A stretch of 5,431 nucleotides of DNA from Rhodospirillaceae bacterium. GTDB taxonomy: Bacteria > Pseudomonadota > Alphaproteobacteria > UBA8366 > GCA-2717185. Location of the stretch: assembly GCA_018660965.1 (NCBI GenBank), contig JABJJH010000208.1, forward strand, positions 1 to 5,431, in the 5' to 3' direction. The notes under the pieces were generated by a model, which saw only the letters and a program-made list of their open reading frames with translations, searched no databases and was not told the DNA's origin. The translations under genes and the position numbers were made by a program. Positions 5,371 to 5,431 of the stretch are shown piece after piece. The stretch's first letter is position 1. Every line of letters starts with the position of its first letter.

Positions 5371-5431
5371 GGAAATGCTAACCAAAGCTAATCCATGCAT
5401 ATTGAAATAGGGGGCGTGGGTTAGCATTTCC
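5371..5431. repeat. Perfect 13-bp inverted repeat with 35-nt spacer at the window edge
   Basis: GGAAATGCTAACC (5371-5383) and GGTTAGCATTTCC (5419-5431) are exact inverted copies, and the match may extend past the window end. A partial third copy (AAAGCTAATCC, 5384-5394) follows the left arm directly. Short ORFs inside stop within 11 codons. The pair could be two operator sites, an RNA hairpin in a transcript leader, or the inverted repeats of a small element; the sequence does not decide. Confidence 0.7.

Larger units (their letters stand above)
5134..5431. other. Non-coding region upstream of the cyclase gene
   Basis: No gene is visible on either strand up to the window edge. The cyclase promoter should lie here on the minus strand. 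A perfect TATAAT (5334-5339 read on minus) has no acceptable -35 at 16-18 bp, so it is not called as a promoter. The plus strand carries a promoter candidate and inverted repeats, listed separately, which suggests a plus-strand transcript leaving the window. Confidence 0.6.

Noticed and set aside
5374..5409. Short plus-strand ORF of 11 codons from the ATG inside the left inverted-repeat arm
   Set aside because: The G-run is only two bases from the ATG, the ORF is very short, and its sequence is largely set by the inverted repeat.

Overview
The window looks like chromosomal DNA of a GC-rich alphaproteobacterium. Three things suggest this: a type-2 leuA start with a leucine-containing leader upstream, a cyclase/TolB-like/TPR protein of a kind common in Rhizobiales and Rhodospirillales, and clear G/C third-position bias in the large genes. 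The exact taxon cannot be read from the sequence. There is no tRNA, rRNA, CRISPR array or recognisable transposase.

Layout. Positions 1-249 (minus) hold the first 83 codons of leuA, 2-isopropylmalate synthase, cut by the window edge. Upstream of it lies a 31-codon leader ORF (360-455, minus) that ends in a Leu-Arg-Leu-Arg-Leu-Ile run. Mutually exclusive RNA pairings between the leader ORF and leuA look like an attenuation-type control. Positions 456-790 hold no convincing gene, only 12-bp-period repeats and a run of nine G. Positions 791-1033 (minus) encode an 80-aa helix-turn-helix protein. The AT-rich stretch 1034-1490 holds a possible minus-strand promoter (1207-1234), a weak hairpin with A6/T6 flanks, and a small minus-strand ORF (45 or 58 aa) whose Shine-Dalgarno sequence and start lie inside a perfect 9-bp inverted repeat.

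On the plus strand, 1491-2282 encodes an SDR-fold protein that keeps the nucleotide-binding glycine motif but appears to have lost all four residues of the classical catalytic tetrad. Positions 2381-3178 encode an exported dienelactone-hydrolase-family protein with an intact Cys-Asp-His triad. Converging on it from the minus strand is a 644-aa protein (3199-5133) with a class III adenylyl cyclase domain, one membrane segment, a TolB-N/FlgO-like domain and TPR repeats. Beyond its start, 5134-5431 is non-coding. It carries a good plus-strand promoter candidate (TTGAAA-N16-TATATT), a 16-bp AT-rich dyad, and a perfect 13-bp inverted repeat that ends exactly at the window edge.

The genes do not form one obvious pathway. 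leuA is leucine biosynthesis, the cyclase is signalling, and the SDR and hydrolase are two enzyme-fold proteins in tandem. The points most worth following are the tetrad-less SDR, the leuA leader switch, the 13-bp inverted repeat at the right edge, and the small ORF with a sequestered start.
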